Source: Azorinus chamasolen (taxonomy: Eukaryota > Mollusca > Bivalvia > Cardiida > Solecurtidae). From it: 64,000 nucleotides of DNA. Location of the stretch: positions 80,835,945 to 80,899,944 of the forward strand of contig OY755243.1 of NCBI GenBank assembly GCA_963576725.1, read 5' to 3'. Below, piece by piece: positions 11,445 to 24,900 of this stretch. Position numbers and translations under genes: made by a program. The notes under the pieces are model-generated. The model worked only from the letters and a program-made list of their open reading frames with translations, had not been told where the DNA came from and searched no databases. Position 1 is the first letter of the stretch. Each line of letters begins with the position of its first letter.

Positions 11445-11836
11445 GTTGGACAAGTAGTAAAGTCAAGCAGGCAAAGCCACATACAAGACGCAACCACTGC
11501 AAAACACCGATAGATAGCATGACACCCACACCCACACACAACGCACACTCATACACGAGATGAACACAGAAAACACCAATAAACACACATGAACTAGAGA
11601 CAAACACTCCACACATGAACAAAATCACAAGCACAAAGACGCAATGCAAACAAAAGGAAGGGTGACAAAGAGAGTACCGCCTTGGCACGGTTAGTAGCAA
11701 AAACACCACTGGGGGTTTAAACCGGTTTACGGGCGTCCTAACCTCACACTTCTCTCAAAGTCACCCTTGCTTTACAAATGGTGTAAATAAAGGTGTCCCC
11801 GCCGGACTTCCCACAGCATAGAAGACGGTGAACACA
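11445..11836 (-). mobile_element. PLE3 3' UTR fragment
   Basis: The minus strand carries the PLE3 terminal box (from about 11455), a CA-rich segment, the CACTGGGGGTTTAAACCGG block and the TTTACACC-containing region. It is truncated before any RT code. Similar fragments lie at 21700, 40264, 43645 and 55058. Confidence 0.8.
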
Positions 11837-12989
11837 TGTTGACATTGAGACTGGAATATGATTTAGGCCTTACTCTTGCGTTGACCTAATCGTCTTACTT
11901 GTTAGTATTTCTGAATGACATGCATGTCCTCAGGATTTTTCCGTCGCAAATTAGTTCCGGACACGTATTAAGCGTGTGATGTCCTGATTTACCCAGGGCT
12001 GAAAATATTTGTATGAAGATTTACCTCAATGGAATTAGTTGGAATACATTTGATTTGTATACCTACTTAAGTTAGCTTCAATGTCATCCCTAATATTCCG
12101 AACAAACTTGCCAGTGTATATGAAATGAAATTGGAATTTAAGAAAACATCTTGCTCTAAGAGGACCCATGTCAATATTTGTGATATGTTTGAGTCAGTGT
12201 GGTTTTAATTTGAGAAGTCTAGGTCTAAGACTGCATTTGGTGCAGACAGCAGAATAATCACCAATACCTTGCGAAATAACTCTTTAAGACAGTGTTTGGT
12301 CTTCTGGGCTCTGTAAGCATTTCAGTAAGATTGTTTTCAATGACAGAAACATAGATGTCATAATTACCTCAATACATGCAATTCTATGTAAAGGTTATAA
12401 ATTCTGAAAGGAAGTTATTCCCCGAGAGCAAAAATTGCAACACAAAATGTCGCATGTCATTCACAAATCTTCTTTATCTTGAACTATCATCAGTAACTTT
12501 CTCAGCTAATCGAGACTGTTCTTATACTATTCGTTAGGTCTTTAACATGCGCCCACGTAGACAAATTGACCTTGCTGCCTGAAGCAGAACTTTGAATCTT
12601 TCAAACAACAGATAACGGTTAGTATTTTTCGACGAGAAATCTTTTACTCAGAGCGATGACAAACCCGATTGTTGTTGTTCATTATATTGAATTCCGGTAG
12701 TATTAAATAAATTAAATTTTTTGTTTGCTTTGAATCGATTGAGAAATCAAGATCAATGAAATCAATTTACCTGATTTACGTAAGATCCATATGTTTTCGG
12801 GCGGTTCTACGCTCTTGTACAAACCCCCAGACGAATCAAATCAGATTCCGGGATATTTCCCCGACTGATATTAAATAGCTGTTACAACCCGACAGGTTTG
12901 TTATTTTCTCAGAATAATATTTTGTGACATTCCTCGACAATAGCCCCGTGTGTCGGAGCAATATACGCATGATGTATGTGCCGTCGTAA
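11837..12989. other. No recognisable gene or repeat
   Basis: Unremarkable AT-rich sequence. I see no exon with a helicase-like translation or any named repeat. Confidence 0.4.
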
Positions 12990-13240
12990 GATTAACAATA
13001 TAAACTGTGAGCATGACCTTTAATGAACTGACCGCAAATCAATAATGGTCATATACAAGCCAACACGACCAACCTGCCTATTAAGTATGAAGAAAGCACA
13101 CCTAATATTTATCAAGTTATTTGGGCGGACAATAATTTTGACTTGAAGGACACTGTGACCTTAACCTTTGACCGACTGACCTCAAAATCAAAAGGGGCCA
13201 TGTTCTAGCCATGACCAACATTCCTGTTAAGTATGAATAT
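12990..13240. repeat. Left part of a ~135-bp tandem array
   Basis: Contains units with ACTGTGACCTTAACCTTTGA and TATTAAGTATGAAG. The same units resume at 15833 after a PLE2 insertion, joining at AAGTATGAA / GACTGCA as within uninterrupted units. Confidence 0.75.
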
Positions 13241-13591
13241 AGAAAAATAGTCAAACAGGCAGAGCCACACACGAAATGACACCGCACCAAACACCATCAA
13301 ACAAGAAACGGTATAGCCACAAGAAAAAACATAACAGGACGCATATCAAGGCGAAAAACATTAAACATTAAGCATATTAAACAACAAGTGGGGCGTAGGC
13401 TAAAAGCAGGAGTACCGCATTGGAACGGCCAGTAACCAAAATAAGCTACTGGGGGACTTAAACCTGGTTTACGGGTACCCAACCTCGTCCTTATCCCACT
13501 TTTACCAAAGTCAAAATGTAAATAAAATTCCCCCTCCAGACAACTTCACAACATGAATAACGATGTCTGCCAAAATGAAATGACTTTTAAA
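13241..13591 (-). mobile_element. PLE2 copy D, 3' UTR part
   Basis: The minus strand gives the PLE2 3' end, matching the + copy at 38500-38866. It includes TGTGGCTCTGCCTGTTTGAC and the two-hairpin region around 13410-13470. It is interrupted at 13592 by a Helentron-like element. Confidence 0.82.
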
Positions 13592-14799
13592 CTAGAGGTT
13601 TTTGTCACAACAACGGATGTCTCCCCTCTAATAAAAACAATATGTAAAGGGAAATCAATAAAAATGTTATGGACATGATGATTGATACTTCCCGTCATTA
13701 TGCGCTTTCCACATCACATTTTTTCAAGAAGAAAATGATAACATCTAATAACTCCAAATATATTGACACCAGAGTTGTGGCACTTGTGCACGACACTTAC
13801 TTTCATCATGCTCTTTCCATAAATGAAATGTCATTCCAATTGCATCAGTCGAACAGGAGTTATTGATCGGACAAAAATGTAACAAAGGGCAATAACTACA
13901 AAAGTATTGAAGCCAATGTATTGGCCCTTGTTCATTTCACTTTCTTTCATCATGCTCTTTCCATGTATAAAGTTTCAATACAATGGCAAGAGCCATGTAG
14001 GAGTTATCATCCGGACAAGAAAGCGTTAAACAAATGTACAAGGGGCAATAACTCTCAATTTATTGAAGCCAGAGTTAAGGACCTTATGCATGACACTTTC
14101 TCTTATCATGATCTTTCCATGTATGAAGTTTCACTCCAATGATATGTGCCATATAGGAGTTATCATCCTGACAAAAAATTGTGATTTTTTACAAAGGGCA
14201 ATAACTCCAGTATTACCGACACAAGAGTTATGGACCTTAAGCATGACACTTTCTCTTATCATGACCTTTCCATGTATGAAGTTTCAATCCAATGGCATAA
14301 GCCATATAGGAGTGATCGTCCGGACAAAAAATTGTGAAAAAAAATTACAAGGACAATAACTCCATTATTAATGCAGCCAGAGTTATGGACCTTGTGTATG
14401 ACACTTCCTCTTATCATGATCTTTCCATATATGAAGTTTCAATCCAATGGTATGAGCCATATAGGAGTTATCGTCCTGACAAAAAAATTAGATTTTTTAC
14501 AAGGGCAATAAATCCATTATTAGTGAAGTCAGAGTTATGGACCTTGTGTATGACACTTCCTCTCGCCATGATATTCCATATATGAAGTTTCATTCCAATG
14601 GCATGAGCCATATAGAAGTTATCGTCCGGACAAAAAAGTGTTATTTTTTTACAAGGGGCAGTAACTCCTATATAAGTGAAGCCAGAGTTATGGACCTTGT
14701 GCATGACACTTCCTCTCGTTATGCTCTTTCCATATATGAAGTTTCAATCAACTGTCATCAGGCATATTGAAGTTATCGTCCGGACAAAAAGTGTGATGG

Positions 14800-14830
<31 letters not shown>

Positions 14831-14882
14831 ACTCTCACGAAAACAATATGTCTCCCCCATATAAATATGGGAGAAGACATAA
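13592..14882 (-). mobile_element. Helentron-like element with ~150-bp tandem core
   Basis: In element orientation (minus) it begins TTATGTCTTCTCCC next to the palindrome around CATATTTATATG, then a GTCTGTCC-type run, then about seven tandem units (AGTTATGGACCTTGTGTATG and variants). It ends with the inverted subterminal GGGGAGACAT, the hairpin GTTGTTGTGACAAAAAC and CTAG. The flanking PLE2 sequence reads across the gap as in the + copy at 38500, giving insertion between A and T. A sister copy lies at 33852-35177. Confidence 0.78.
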
Positions 14883-15832
14883 TAAACGTTAGAGGTAAAC
14901 AAGCGACGTCATCATTTAAATGACGTCATAATTTAAAAGTACGTGAAAAGTATATGAAACACTTCTACACAGACATTTTATAAAAATTAAATCGCAAGAA
15001 GATACAATACTAGTGGATATTAAGTATGTACAACTGTTTTGTTTGAATAAGAATAAACTTGACATCGTAGACATGTACTCGATGACTATTCAGAGGTCAG
15101 AGCAGCCGTGGAGAAGTCATTTGGGGTACGACGACTGGCAAAATACAAATATCTAATTTCCATCCTCCGTAAACGGGTTTAAGAGGGAATCTTCATAGAG
15201 TATTAAGTCTTTTCCGTCGTCACACAAGCAAAGAGAAAAGCATAATGACCAACTGTAAAGGGGTCACCACCAAGCATGTAGTGTGCTGCAATATAGAGGG
15301 GTCATATCTCTTTTTAATGAATTGTTTTATACGTTTGACAAACAAAGTATCAAAATATGTGTGTCCAATAATTTTTCGAAGTTTGTAAATGACATTACCG
15401 TAAAACTCAGGATGTGAAATACCTATCTTTAGAAAAGTACGTAAATTACAATTGTATTTGCTTATGAGCAGAACATTACGGTGGTAAAATTTTGAAAATG
15501 TTTTACGAAGTTTGTCATATTTGTAGCCCTGTTTTAGTAGTTTTTCAGTGATAATAAGGTTACGATTGTTAAAATCATCAACAGAAGAACAAGCTCTAGC
15601 AAAACGAATAAGCTGAAAAATGTATACACCGTAACATGTAGCACGGGGAACATCCCCATCCAAATGAGGATAGTTAACTATTTTAAAATTGAAGTCATCC
15701 ATTTTGTCATAAATTCCAGAAGAAATTGTTCCATTGTTTATAGATAAATTTAAATCTAAAAGGGCTGCAGATATGTCAGAACTAGTTGCTTTATTAAGCT
15801 TGAGCTCTCTAGGGTAAATTGAGGTTATCAAG
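14883..15832 (-). pseudogene. PLE2 copy D, RT C-terminal part
   Basis: The open minus-strand frame 15220-15831 encodes the post-catalytic RT region (HLDGDVPRA, QLIRFARACSS, KLLKQGYKY). It is about 60-70% like PLE1 by eye. It is truncated before the catalytic YLDD, so the copy is dead. The 5' limit at 15832 abuts the tandem array it inserted into. Confidence 0.85.
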
Positions 15833-16510
15833 ACTGCATATCCAATAGTTGTGAAGTAATTGAGCGGAAACGATGTTTGACTTGAAGGTTACTGTGACCT
15901 TAACCTTTGAACGACTGACCTGAAAGTCAATAGGGGTTATCTACTAGCCATGACTAACCTTGCTATAACATATGAAGACAGCAAACCAAATATCTATCAA
16001 GATATTGAGCGGACAATATTTTTAAGTTCATGGTTACTGTGACCATGACGTTTGACCAACTCACCTCAAAATAAAAAGACGGCATCTAAAAACCATGACC
16101 AACCTTCCTACTAAGTATGAAGACTGCACACCTAATAGTTGTCAAGCAATTGAGCGGAAAATATTTGACTAGGTCACTGTGACCTTGACCTTTAACCGAC
16201 CGACCTCTAAATCAATAGGGGTTATCTACTAGCCAAGGCCAACCTTCCTATTAAGTATGAAAACAAACCGTATATTTATCAAGTTATTGAGCGGACAAGA
16301 TTTTAGATTTGAAGGTCACTCTGACCTTGGCCTTTGGCCGACTGACATCAAAATCAATAGGGTTCATTTACTAGCCAAGACTAACCTGCCTACTAAATAT
16401 GAAGACTGCACACCCAATAGTTGTTGAGCGGACAAATATGTCGCCAATGAACAGACGGACAGACGAACGGACAGAGGGATAAGCGCCATATGATAATATG
16501 ACAGAAGTTA
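15833..16510. repeat. Right part of the ~135-bp tandem array
   Basis: About five units with CACTGTGACCTTGACCTT, TTATCTACTAGCC and TGAGCGGACAA. It ends with a GACGGACA-rich run and CTCGGGTATATAAAAA, the style of end seen in the other tandem-core elements. Only 60 bases separate it from the first helicase exon. Confidence 0.8.
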
Positions 16511-16574
16511 CCCTCGGGTATATAAAAACAAATCTAGAAGCAAGTCAAGAAGAATATTTGAACTCATATTTCAG

Positions 16575-16730
16575 ACAAACTGCACCTTGACATGGCGAGT
16601 TGTATCGAAAGGGATATGTATGTTTTGCCCGGTCAAGGGCCTTTTGTTCTGCCAAAAAATAATGAGAGGCAACAGGATGCAGTGGACAAGGCTCTGAAAA
16701 ATAGACTTACTCTTGTACAAGGACCTCCAG
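16575..16730 (+). CDS. Helicase exon a (first half of Walker A)
   Basis: The acceptor is TTTCAG at 16574 and the donor GTAAGG at 16731. Reading begins with two bases of a split codon. The translation includes the Q-motif-like LPKNNERQQDAVDKAL and ends LTLVQGPPG, with the Walker A loop split by the intron. A methionine at 16591 could start a short isoform, but the frame is open upstream and homologues extend further. Confidence 0.88.
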
Positions 16731-18890
16731 GTAAGGCGTAATAGTTGTACATAAGATATAGAAATACAAACAATTAGTAAGGTGGTTAGATACACAACCA
16801 GACAGATAAAAGGTGGACAAAGGACAGATAGATAGGTATACTTTTACTTATCTTCAAATGTGGCGCTTTTCATATTGAATCATAAGGCGTCATTTTATAT
16901 TACAATAAATGTTATACATATTAAGAATTAATCAGGTAAATATTTGCAAGCTGTGCATTTATGAAATGTTCACATATAAGTAAAAAATTACGGAGCATTA
17001 CAATAGAACCACACTGAGGTGAACATTTGAAACATTAAGTTTCAGGGAGAATTGACTTTTAACTAAACGCGTTCATTGTTGGTCTTCAAAATAATTTTGG
17101 TATAAAATGTAAGTCTTTGTGTAGTTTCGTGACAAAACGTAAAAGAATCCGGTATAAATTGCTCTTTGACAAACAGATGGTATTTACAAGGAAAATGAGC
17201 GAACTGTTTTACATGTGCCACCATGTTTGGCATCCACTGAACGAATATCTGAAAAGACCAAACCACGCATTGTACGCATCTGGATTTGTTTGGTCACTTG
17301 GTCAAACCAGTTCCAAAACTTCATGAATAAATGCATAAAACCAACCCTTGTTCCAATTCAAACTCTGATCGTTTATTTAAAACAATTAATAGTTCGACAA
17401 ATCAGTTCGGAATTTAAATTAGTTTGACTCATTTCAGTTTGGTTTTTGTGAAGAGTTTCAATCCCCATATATAAAAATGAAACTTATTTTCATTGAAGAA
17501 TGTTTCTTAAAAACATCTTTATTCATCAGTGCAGTTTGGATATTTGTGATACGTGCAATGCTGATCCTGATCAGATTACTTGAAGCCTTCTGCTCTGTGC
17601 TGCACTATCTCATTTAATTATTCTAGACACGAATGGGTTACAATTGTTGGTAGCTTCATGTAGGACGATAATTATTTAGAATTATTGTTACTTTTGTAGC
17701 ATTTTATAACCTGTTTTAAAGACCATACATTTTCACCAGATGTTGTTTGAGAGACGTTCTACTATTGATTTGAATAAAACATTAATTGAAATGTGTCTGT
17801 TGCTGTTTATCTCACAGCTGGAAAATATTGTCTCATACTGCCTGTTGCAGGTACAGGGAAATCGTTTACAGGAATCAAACTCATGTATTTGTTTGACAAA
17901 ATAAATGACATGATCCACAAAGAACTTGGAGAGCAAAGGAAGCAAATTTTATTCTGTGGTCCTTCCAACAAGTCGGTGGACTTAGTGGGAAGTAAGTATG
18001 TTTTTCGAACAATTTCATTCAAGTGTTAAGGGATGTTGTCACTATTAACGACGATTGCATAATTCCATATAATGAATGTATTATATGACTGTTATTACTT
18101 GTCCCAGGTATTTTTGTTATTATTATACCCCCTCAAACTTGTTTGAGTGGGTATACTGGAATCGCCCTGTTCGGCAGTCGGTTGGTCAGTCGGTCAGGCG
18201 GGCGGGTTTCTGTTTGGTTGGTCGTTCGGTCAGTCCGCATTTGAACATAGGTAGTTTGTGTTGCGAACTCCTCTTTCAGTTTAAGGTTACTGGATTTATT
18301 TTTGGTACAAATAATAACCTTGAATGGTAGATGTGCAAGACGCAATTTTCATGTGTTTATTATTGGCCATTGCAGAATATTCTCCCCCTAAACCTTTTCA
18401 TGAAACTTGGGGAGTTAGTGTCGCGAACTCCTCTATCAATCTGTAAGTTATTCATGTTATTTGGTATACATTATAACCATAACCGGTAGATGTCCAGATT
18501 TACACGTGTTTAACGCTGGGCATTGCAGAATTATCTCCACTTGAACTTTGAACATTTTTGTCATTTGGGCATGAAACATGGGGAGTTCAGATTTCTCCTT
18601 CAATTTGAAAATTATTGAATTGATACTTGACATACATAATAACCACGCAAAGTACACGTGCAAGACACAATTTTCCTGTGTTTAATGACGGACATCACAT
18701 AATCATTTCCACTTGAACTTTGAGTCATTTGGTCCCGTTACATTGGTTGTTGGTGTCACAAACTCGGATTTGCAATCAAGGTTGCCCAGTGAGGGTATTC
18801 ATCACCTTTAGTGATAGTTCTAGCTAATAGTTGTATTATTATTATCATTATTGTTATCGTTATTATTATTATTGTTATTATTATTATTAT

Positions 18891-18924
<34 letters not shown>

Positions 18925-21900
18925 TGTAGTAGTAGTAGTAGTAGTAGTAGAAATTGTTATTGCTGTTGTTGTTACAGCATGTTAAAGTCAATTTGGCTAC
19001 TGACCGTTCTAATGTGATACTCCTGCTTTCGACCTATGGTTTACCTTTTTTTATACGGTAAATGTTTTAATGTTTTTAGTGCGTTTTGTCACATTTTGTT
19101 GTATAATTGTGCTGTTTCATGTTTGATACTGCTTTGGTTCCGATTCCCTTTTGTGTGTGGCATATTGATTGTGTTGTTAATATTTCCGTTAATATTGATT
19201 TATTCTTAATAACTAATAGGATGGATGATACAGAAATTGGGGGCTCTTTGTCCAAAGTTTGTCAGGGTATATGGTCGATCCATAGAAGCCATAGACTATC
19301 CAATACCAGGAAGAACATTTTTTTCCAAGAAGAGTACACGTGCTTTAAAAGCCGATGAAGTGCTTATTCCTTTTAGTCTCCATCACCTCATTCGAATGAA
19401 AGGAAAGTCATATGCAAAAGAAATTAACGACTGTGACAGAATGTTCAAACAGAGAAATTACATCGTAGATCCAGAGACAGTACTCGACTACTTAGCCTTG
19501 CTCAACAAAGCAGCAATAGAAGAAATCAAGCAGCATAATGTCATCTTGTGCACAACAGCTGTAGGCTCAAATCACAAAGTTTTAGAAGCTTCAAATGTTT
19601 ATCAGGTAGGTAGAGATGTTGGAAATAATAAGTAAATTACCCATGTCAATTGTAATATCAGTAGATCAAGGTCGAATTTCGAGGTCAAATATCAAACGTG
19701 ATAGTCCGACATATTGAAAAAATGACAGAGATCATATACCAAATACCTAAACCTTAAACTTTGGACTTATTAGATACACAGATATATTTTTTTTAAATTA
19801 TTTAACCTCTACATTTAGGTTTGGACAATTAAAATCATACTTCGTATCGGGCATGAATTCTCATCTCATCCTTACCTTAGTTTTACAGAAATCTTATTAA
19901 TTGATACTGATATTGTTATTGAATGATACTTTCACATTAATGATAACTACACTTTTAATTTCATTCATCATTCAGAGGTGATAATAATTTGTTTCTTTCA
20001 TTCAATAACATTTACCGGATAGTCTGTATTTAAAGATGTACTCTACTCATAATTGCGCCTTTATGCCTAACAAAATAACAGAATCGGAATCTGCATAACT
20101 TGATACTAATTAAGTACCTAAGTACATGACAAAGGAATAGTCGTTTGTATCGAAAACGAAGAGAATTTTATTACCTCGGAAACGTTGGCAAACACGGAAT
20201 CTATTGTAAAATCAGTGGTATGTACCGGATGTACCCCGTGTAAATGTAGGTAACATTTTACACAGTAGACATTCTCTCTTGGCGTTTTTACTTGATCAAC
20301 TAAACACGTCAGCCATTGTTGTTAAAACCCACTTTATATTCATAGTGTCGTTCCTAAATCGAAAATTGATCGAACGTATCCGTTGATTTCCGTCCTTTAA
20401 AAGGCTGTGGGTTTCTAAGGATTTAGATACCGATATATATAACAAGAGTGCCAGTGGGCACAATAAACGCCCGTCGAGGTCTTGTTCAATATAAACTGAG
20501 GTTAACGCATTTGCTAAACGCAAATGCTAAACACCAATTCTAAGTCGAATTGTACGACCAAGTTTCAAGGCTTTATCTCAAAAGGGTGGAAATATGCGTT
20601 CTTTAACGAAACAAAACTTAACAAAACGAAACTCACCCATTTTCAGAATATATGTACTTCACAACAGCAGGTGTTAAGTGCTTGTGTTGCGGCCGTAAAA
20701 AGTCGCCCCGTACTTCATTCTCAGTGTTGTTATATTTTCTGGTCCTTCGGGATCATTAGTTTTCATGTTATTAGTTTTGAAAATTGAATACTGCTTAAGC
20801 CGGTGCTAGGGGGCATGAGTAGTGTTGCACTTGTAATTACTACTCATGAACAGACTCAATAAACCCGAGTCTGCAATTTTCTCTTTTTGCATTTCTACTT
20901 TTGCTTTCGAGGGATCACCCATTTTCAGAATATTTAATCAAAAATTCAAATTAAAAAGGGCCATAATTCTGTCTAAAAGATTGACAGAGTTATTTACTCT
21001 TGTCTACAGATAAAGCTTTTGATGTTGAACAAGTGCTTCAAGTTTAAAAGCTTTATCTCAAAGGGTTATGTAAATAAATGGACTTTAACAAAAACCTTTC
21101 CCAAAATTTCTAAGTTAAAAAGGGTCATAATTATGTCGAAATGCTAGACATAGTTATGTACTCTTGCCAACAGGTGAAACTTGTGATGGTGAACAAGTGC
21201 TCTAAGTTTCAAAGCTTTATCTCAAAGGGTTATGTAAATAAGTGGACTTACAGAAATGTGTTCCACATAAATTGAGGTTAACATTTTTGCTTAACACAAA
21301 TGCTAAAAGTCCAATTGTGCGACCTTGACCTTGGATAAACGTACCGGTTACTGCTACTATAGCATGTCCAGATAAACATTGTGAAATTTGAGAAGGATCC
21401 ACCAAGCAGAACTTGAGTTAGAGACGTTACAGATAGACAGACAGGTTAGCATTTTTGCTTAATGCAAATTCTAAGTCCAATTGTCTGACCTTGACCTCGG
21501 ATATACGTACCGGGACTAGACATGCTACTGTAGAATGTCCAGATTAACATTGTGGTTAAATTTGGGAAGGATCCATCAAGCGGAACTTGAGTTAGAGATG
21601 TTACAGAAGGACAGACGGGTGGACAGACAGTGCCATTCCATAATACGTCCCGTTTTTTCAAACGGGCGTATAAAAACTGTTGGAAAATGGGTTGTAAATA
21701 AAAAAAAAAAGTAGTAAAGTAAAGCAGGCAAAGCCACATGCAAGACGCAACCACCACCAAAACGTCTATAGACCGCATGTCACACTCTCAAACACATACA
21801 CACACAACCACACACGCAAACACGCGCATACACACGACATGAACACAGAAAACACCAACAAACACACAAGCACCAGAGATAACATTCCAAACATTAACAA

Positions 21901-24900
21901 AAGCACAAGTACAAAGACACAAGACAAACATAAGTAAGGTTGACAAAGAGAGTACCGCAGGGGAACGGTCAGTAGCAAAATTACCACTGGGTGTTTAAAC
22001 CGGTTTACGGACGTCCTAACCTCGCACCTATCTCAAAGTCACCCTAGCTTAACAATTAATGTAAATAAAGGTATCCCCGCCGGAATTTCCCACAACACAT
22101 GACAATATGTAAAATATAGCATAGCAACTGTGAAAATCCGTCAAGTATATACTCAATGACTTTGCTGAAGTCAGGGCAACTGTAGGGGAGCCGTAAAGGG
22201 CACGCCAAGGAAAAAGTAATATACGAGTCTGGTAAGCTCATCCCGTTTCTAAGTTAGAGTATTCCATCATAGAGTACTACACTCGGCCTGTCATCGCGCA
22301 TGCAAAGAGAGAAGCGTAGCGACCGACTGTAAAGGGGTCAATAACCAAACATGCAGTACGTTGCAATATAATGGAGTCATAACCTTTCTTCTTAAAGGTT
22401 TTAATGCGTTTTAAAAACAAATAATGAAAATGGGTATGGCCCCGAAATTTCCCACGTTTGTGGATAACATCACCATAAAATTCTGGGTGAGAAATGCCTT
22501 GTTGCAGTAAGCATTATTTTAATGAAATGAATATGTGTATAACTTTAGTGGTGAAAGTTTTATACGGAAAATGGACATACTATAATTTTAATTCACTGAA
22601 CGATATTTGCACTTAGTCATGTTATCCATTTATTGATTTAACATGCATAATCTACGATTCAGGTGATTGTGGACGAAGCTGGAATGTGTCCAGAACCACA
22701 ATGTCTGATGCCGGTTATTGCTACAAAGGCAGAACAAGTGATTCTAATTGGTGACCACAAACAGCTTCGACCAATTATCATATGCAAACAAGCTGCAGAA
22801 CTGGGCTTACAGACTTCGCTCTTCGAACGATACGCAACGTGTAAAGATTCCAGTGGTGTACAGTTTACCATGCTCAACAGACAGTACAGAATGGTACGTA
22901 ATGGAAAACAATAGAACCTGCAAGTTAAACTTGCCACAAATAGGAACATAAGAAGACTTATTTGTTCAGCATAACATTTTTTTATACAACTGATATCGGG
23001 TTTGATATACATTTCAGTAAAACCTGTCTTTAGCGGCAACCAAAAGACGTCTAATTATTGGTCTTTAGGGCTGGTGTTAGCTTAATGCAGATCAGAGGTT
23101 ATGCAGAAATCTCCTATATGACATTTTGCCTAACTTTTACCCTGCTTTTTACGACTCCTGGGTTCAATTAATGAATGTCCACCTACGACAGGTTCTACTG
23201 TATTTCAGTCGGAATAAGCGAAACCATATAATTTGAAATATATTTTCTAATTATATGTCACTGAAATGAAGAGGTATCGTACTTGGGAAATATGAAGACT
23301 ACAGTGCAGACCCTGCTCAGAAGAGTTATCCCTGAGTCAGTAGGTCTAGGCATGTAATGTCTGCATTATTGAATCAAGTGTCTGCATAGTGGGATAAATA
23401 AATTATGTCAGTACTTCAGTGTTAACAGCACCATGGCCCTAGACCCATGAACGATTAACGTAGATGAGAATGGTTATAGTGATGTAGAGGAAATGGTCTT
23501 GAATAATACCATGTGAAATAACGAAGCACGTTGGATACAAACCACACTAGAATCCATACTGGGATGTGCCTTCCCAATAGCGATAGACAAAATCGGATAC
23601 CACTAGACAAGGATGTAATAAAATGTATCAAAGGAAAAATGCACTAGCAAGAAAATTCATTCGAACAAAATACCAAGAAGTAAGAAGGAAATACAATAGA
23701 AATAGAGCGAGTAAATTGGTAAAAAGATCCAGGAAATTTTATGAACGAAATATTGCGAAGGAAGCAAAGCAAAATCCAAAGAAAATACGGCAATATATAA
23801 ACTCCAAGTGTAAAATAAAACAATGAAACAGTGAACTATGTACTGATACAGATGACGATAAGTCACCAAAAACAGATGCTTACTTGGAAAAAGCCGATGT
23901 TTAAGCAGTGTTGTTACGAGGGAGGTGAAGTACCAGAAATGTAACCAATAGAGCGAGAGGAAAGCTGGTGCGACATAGAAATAAACTTGGAAGAAATCTC
24001 AAATATCTTGAAAAGCTTGAAACCAAACAAATCGCCAAGCCCTGATAACTTACATCCTCAATTCCTGATTGAATTACATAAAGAACTATCAATACCGCTA
24101 AAATTAATATTTGAAAAATCAATAAGAGACAAGAAAGTACCAGAGCAGTGGAAAAAAGCAAAAATAAGCGCAATTTACAAGAAAGGGGAAAAGTCGTTAG
24201 CCAGCAATTATAGACCAGTCAGCCTTACTTCGATTATCTGCAAATCTATGGAAAAATAATAAGGAACAGGATAACAAAACACATGACACAAAACAATATG
24301 TTTACAAACAAACAATATGGAGTCATGGATTCATGTCCGGCAGATCCACTGCACTACAACTACTCAAGGTGCTGGATACGTGGACAGAAGCTATGGATAA
24401 TGGGTTGGGTGTTGACTGTATCTATATGGATTATCAAAAAGCATTTTACAAAGTGCTACACAAAAGGCTTGTCCAAAAACTAAAAGCATATGGCATAGGA
24501 CAAAACATGCTAGAATGGATTGAAGACTATCTTAAAGACAGAAGTCAACATGCATCAGATAATGGACAAACTTCAAACTGGGACAGGGTTACTTCCGGAA
24601 TCCCTCATGGAAGCGTTTCAGGACCATAAATGTTTATAATATTCATAAATGACCTACCAGAGATAGTCAATTCAACTATATACCTTTTTGCCGATGATAT
24701 CAAAATAAATAACAATAATGATAAAGGAATATTACAAGAAGACTTGGATAAGTTAACATCTTGGACAGATAAATGGTTACTGAAACTCCATCCACAAAAA
24801 TGCAAATATATGAGACTATGCAGGAATAACACAGAGCATGAATACAACCTATCAGGAACAATAGAAGAAGTGACAGAGGAGAATGAGAATGATATTGGAT

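Noticed and set aside
18811..19017. Poly-Ile/poly-Ser open frame
   Set aside because: Translation of an (ATT)n (AGT)n microsatellite in a helicase intron.
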